Assembly (NCBI GenBank): GCA_020346825.1 | Contig: CP070791.1 | Location: forward strand, 893,564 to 901,100 | Length of the DNA stretch: 7,537 bases | Source of the DNA: Candidatus Bathyarchaeota archaeon | GTDB taxonomy: Archaea; Thermoproteota; Bathyarchaeia; Bathyarchaeales; Bathyarchaeaceae | Direction: 5' to 3' | Shown here: piece by piece, positions 5,507 to 7,537 of the stretch | Position numbering within the stretch: position 1 is the stretch's first letter | How the letters are laid out: each line of letters starts with the position of its first letter | Program-made: the position numbers and the translations under genes | Notes under the pieces: model-generated | Told to the model about the DNA's origin: nothing | Database searches by the model: none | What the model saw: the letters and a program-made list of their open reading frames with translations, nothing else

Positions 5507-5991
5507 AAAACAAGAAAGAGCAGGAAGTCTTCACCGAAGAACGACCCTTAAAGAAACGTCAACCTAGCAAATACAAGAAAACAAGATTCAAGCGCCAGGA
5601 AAGCTGGCGATACAAACGTGTGAAAGAGAACTGGAGAAAACCACGCGGAATAGATAGCAAAATGCGTAAAAAAATCAAGGGATGGCCTCCATCTCCCAGT
5701 GCAGGTTATCGTAGTCCCAAGAAAATAAGGGGACTTCACCCATCAGGATATGCGGAAGTCCACGTTCAAACGGTAGAGAACCTCGACGGAATAGATCCCG
5801 AAACGCAAGCAATCAGAATTGCTCGAGCGGTTGGAGACAAAAAGAGAGTTGCAATCCGAGCTATAGCCGAGGAAAGAGGAATTCACATCCTCAACCCAAG
5901 AATAGAGAAAGAACTCGAAGAATTCAGAGAAGAAATTGAAGAGGAAGAAGAAGAGAAAGAAGATGAAAAGGAGATGGAAAAAGCCAAATAG
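5503..5991 (+). CDS. rpl32e: 50S ribosomal protein L32e (eL32), with acidic C-terminal tail
   Basis: eL32 is a large-subunit protein restricted to archaea and eukaryotes. The core runs from about residue 25 to 133: FKRQESWRYKRVKENWRKPRG, then the hallmark KIKGWPPSPSAGYRSPKKIRGLHPSG (57-82), and a C-terminal part with ARAVGDKKRVAIRAIAEERGIHILNP. The N-terminal 24 residues are a charged extension and could be shortened by a later start, but none with a better ribosome site is obvious. GAGGG at 5489-5493 with a 9-base spacer supports ATG 5503. After NPR the last 29 residues are almost all Glu and Lys. The DNA there is a long purine tract. The gene overlaps rpl6 by 4 bases. Confidence 0.95.
   Translation: MKNKKEQEVFTEERPLKKRQPSKYKKTRFKRQESWRYKRVKENWRKPRGIDSKMRKKIKGWPPSPSAGYRSPKKIRGLHPSGYAEVHVQTVENLDGIDPETQAIRIARAVGDKKRVAIRAIAEERGIHILNPRIEKELEEFREEIEEEEEEKEDEKEMEKAK
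5938..5974 (+). repeat. Low-complexity GAA/GAG purine tract encoding the L32e acidic tail
   Basis: Bases 5938-5963 are 26 purines in a row on the + strand. After a single T at 5964 the purines resume to 5974. The tract encodes the Glu-rich end of L32e. Such simple-sequence codon runs can change length by slippage. Only this one copy is visible, so no variation can be shown. Confidence 0.6.
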
Positions 5992-6000
5992 CCTAGATGG

Positions 6001-6015
6001 GGTGAAAGGGAATTG
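6001..6015 (+). promoter_or_regulatory. Shine-Dalgarno site for the L19e TTG start
   Basis: GGTGA at 6001-6005 precedes TTG 6013-6015 by 7 bases, in the 21-base gap after rpl32e. A second in-frame TTG at 6019 (13-base spacer) is less likely. This is the same GGTGA class of site as in front of rps14. Confidence 0.55.
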
Positions 6016-6465
6016 AGTTTGAGAAACCAGCGTCGCCTAGCCGCCCAAATACTCAAGGTTGGTGAAGGTCGAGTTTGGATCGACCCCGATCGAACAGAAG
6101 ATGTTGAAGCCGCCATTACCAGAGAGGAAATTAGAAAGCTGGTTAATGAAGGAATTATTCGTTCCCTTCAAGAGAAGGGAGTTAGTCGCGCCCGAGCCAA
6201 AGCTTTGAAGGAAAAGAAAAAGAAGGGGCTAAGAAGAGGACCGGGAAGGAAAAGCGGTTCTGCCAGAGCAAAGATCTCCAAAAAGCAGGCTTGGATGAAA
6301 AAGATTAGACCTTTGAGGAAGAAATTGCGTGAAATGAAATCCAGCCGGGCGATTACGGAGAGTGTTTATCGTCAACTCTACAACAAGGCAGGAAGCGGAG
6401 TCTTCGAGTCGACGGCTGATCTGGAACGCTACATCAAAACACGTGGGCTAGGGAGGAGAAGGTAA
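6013..6465 (+). CDS. rpl19e: 50S ribosomal protein L19e (eL19)
   Basis: eL19 occurs only in archaea and eukaryotes. It is a helical protein of the large subunit that takes part in an inter-subunit bridge. The 150-residue product matches from the first residues: SLRNQRRLAAQILKVGEGRVWIDPD (2-26), then EDVEAAITREEIRKLVNEGIIR (29-50) and the basic hinge GLRRGPGRKSGSARAKISKK (72-91). WMKKIRPLRKKLREM (94-108) and YRQLYNKAGSGVF (119-131) follow. The start at TTG 6013 is backed by GGTGA upstream, and conserved sequence begins at once. Length is standard for archaea. The stop overlaps the rpl18 ATG by one base (TAATG). Confidence 0.96.
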   Translation: MSLRNQRRLAAQILKVGEGRVWIDPDRTEDVEAAITREEIRKLVNEGIIRSLQEKGVSRARAKALKEKKKKGLRRGPGRKSGSARAKISKKQAWMKKIRPLRKKLREMKSSRAITESVYRQLYNKAGSGVFESTADLERYIKTRGLGRRR

Positions 6466-7085
6466 TGGCAACGGGTCCCAGCTATCGAGTTCCTTTCCGC
6501 AGACGGAGGGAGGGAAAAACAGACTATCGATCACGGAGGGCTCTCATTCTGTCTAAGGCCCCTCGCTTGGTGGTTCGGTGCACTTTAAACAACATAATAG
6601 TTCAGATCGTCAAGGCTGAGGTTGCTGGCGATCAGGTTGTTGTGTCAGCCCATTCTCGCGAATTGGAGAAAACCTATGGATGGAAAGGAAATTGTAGAAA
6701 TGTTCCAGCTGCCTATTTGACTGGGTTCCTGTGTGGGCTTAGGGCAAAGGTTAGTGGCGCGAAAAATGCTGTTTTGGACATAGGTTTGCATTCTCTCTCC
6801 AAAGGGGCTCGGGTTTTTGCTGCCCTAAAAGGAGTTCTTGACGCTGGCGTTACAGTTCCACACGGTGAAAACGTGCTTCCAGATGAAACTAGAATAATTG
6901 GAAAACACATTGCTGACTACGGAAGTCAACTGTCTTCAAATCCCGAAGTCTATCAACAGAAGTTTTCCAGATACCTTTCAACGGGTTTGCAACCAGAACA
7001 ACTTTCAGAACATTTTTCTTCAACAAAGGAAAAGATTACATCCTCAATCGATAAGGAGGTAGAGAAAGAACATGGGAACCAGTGA
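6465..7085 (+). CDS. rpl18: 50S ribosomal protein L18 (uL18), archaeal type
   Basis: uL18 binds 5S rRNA together with uL5, which is encoded earlier in the same operon, and helps form the central protuberance. The 206-residue product begins MATGPSYRVPFRRRREGKTDYRSRRALILS with the archaeal/eukaryotic RRRREGKTDYRxR motif at residues 12-25. It continues with KAPRLVVRCTLNNIIVQIVKAE, LTGFLCGLRAK (85-95), AVLDIGLHSLSKGARVFAALKGVLDAGVTVPHGE (102-135) and a variable, hydrophilic C-terminus. SD GGAGGAG at 6452-6458 lies inside the rpl19e end, and the ATG shares one base with its stop. Its last 14 bases overlap rps5. Codon choice looks somewhat richer in T-ending codons and TTG than in the genes before it. 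Confidence 0.95.
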   Translation: MATGPSYRVPFRRRREGKTDYRSRRALILSKAPRLVVRCTLNNIIVQIVKAEVAGDQVVVSAHSRELEKTYGWKGNCRNVPAAYLTGFLCGLRAKVSGAKNAVLDIGLHSLSKGARVFAALKGVLDAGVTVPHGENVLPDETRIIGKHIADYGSQLSSNPEVYQQKFSRYLSTGLQPEQLSEHFSSTKEKITSSIDKEVEKEHGNQ

Positions 7086-7537
7086 CGAAAAAGTTGAAGG
7101 TTGGATGCCTCGTACGAGGCTCGGAAAGATGATTTTGGAAGGGCAAATCTCTTCTATGGAGGAGGTGTTCATTGAAGGATTGAGAATACGCGAGCCCGAA
7201 ATAGTGGATGTTCTCCTTCCAGACTTGCAGGAAGAAGTTATCAACATAGGTTTGGTGCAGAAACAAACAGACGCTGGAGAAAAATCTCGCTTTAGGGCCA
7301 TTGTGGCCGTGGGAAACCGTAATGGCTATGTTGGTTTGGGTTCGGGAAAGACTAGTCAGGTGCGCGCCGCCATCCAGAAAGGTGCTGTAAACGCTCGTCT
7401 AAATCTTACCCCTATTCGTCGAGGTTGTGGAAGCTGGGAATGCGGATGTGGAAAACCGCATTCTTTACCCTTCCAAGTTCACGGCAGATGCGGTGGAGTT
7501 GAAATCGTGTTAATTCCTGGACCACGAGGCTTGGGTC
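7072..7537 (+). CDS. rps5: 30S ribosomal protein S5 (uS5), 3' end outside window
   Basis: uS5 contributes to the mRNA entry tunnel and decoding accuracy. The first 155 codons are visible, and the frame is open at the right edge. The archaeal N-terminus WMPRTRLGKMILEGQISSMEE (11-31) precedes REPEIVDVLLPDL (40-52). The dsRBD-like N-terminal S5 domain follows at about 57-120, with FRAIVAVGNRNGYVGLGSGK (74-93). The archaeal/eukaryotic RRGCGSWECGCGKPHSLPF segment comes next (116-134). The C-terminal domain begins with GGVEIVLIPGPRGLG and is cut off; about 50-60 residues should be missing. SD AAGGAGGT at 7053-7060 has an 11-base spacer to the ATG, which lies 14 bases inside rpl18. In archaea L30, L15 and SecY usually follow. 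Confidence 0.95.
   Translation, partial: MGTSDEKVEGWMPRTRLGKMILEGQISSMEEVFIEGLRIREPEIVDVLLPDLQEEVINIGLVQKQTDAGEKSRFRAIVAVGNRNGYVGLGSGKTSQVRAAIQKGAVNARLNLTPIRRGCGSWECGCGKPHSLPFQVHGRCGGVEIVLIPGPRGLG

Noticed and set aside
1..7537. Mobile elements, CRISPR arrays, tRNA/rRNA genes or a novel defence-type system
   Set aside because: No repeats, transposase motifs or RNA gene signatures were found. All but about 150 bases (2% or so) is covered by recognised ribosomal or RNase P genes and the one upstream gene end.

Overview
The window is a stretch of an archaeal ribosomal-protein superoperon, the S10/spc-type cluster. All sixteen genes from rpl22 onward lie on the + strand and are packed almost end to end. 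The order is uL22, uS3, uL29, RNase P protein Rpp29 (rnp1), uS17, uL14, uL24, eS4, uL5, uS14, uS8, uL6, eL32, eL19, uL18 and uS5 (cut by the window end). Three things make this archaeal: eS4, eL32 and eL19 are absent from bacteria, an archaeal/eukaryotic RNase P subunit sits among the ribosomal genes, and the individual proteins carry archaeal-type sequence features. I cannot fix the lineage from this window. The moderate base composition and the sequences would suit a mesophilic or moderately thermophilic archaeon, possibly a TACK-type one such as Bathyarchaeia, but that is a guess.

Layout. Bases 2-103 hold the last 33 codons of a non-ribosomal gene that resembles the C-terminus of an NAD-dependent sugar epimerase/dehydratase. 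A 77-base gap (104-180) follows, with a plausible TATA box, and then the operon starts at rpl22. Bases 181-2148 hold L22, S3, L29, Rpp29 and S17 (the distal S10 part). Bases 2132-6465 hold L14 to L19e (the spc part, with the archaeal insertions S4e, L32e and L19e). Bases 6465-7537 hold L18 and the first 155 codons of S5. No RNA genes, mobile elements, CRISPR arrays or terminators were seen. No gene-free stretch exceeds 77 bases.

How the genes work together. Every complete gene encodes a ribosomal protein except rnp1, whose product helps RNase P mature the 5' ends of tRNAs, so one transcript supplies two parts of the translation machinery. Translational coupling looks extensive: four gene pairs overlap by 4-17 bases, one shares a base (TAATG), two abut stop to start, and one is separated by a single base. 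Nearly every internal gene has a Shine-Dalgarno site of the GGAGG or GGTGA type. Both are segments of one anti-SD complement, GGAGGTGAT. The first gene, rpl22, lacks a clear one. Six of the sixteen starts are not ATG (three GTG, three TTG).

I looked for an undescribed system and found none. The points most worth checking are the break in the S10 cluster directly upstream of rpl22 (an unrelated gene where S19 would be expected), the charged C-terminal tails on S3, L24 and L32e, and the absence of the SUI1/aIF1-like gene often found between rpl29 and rnp1.
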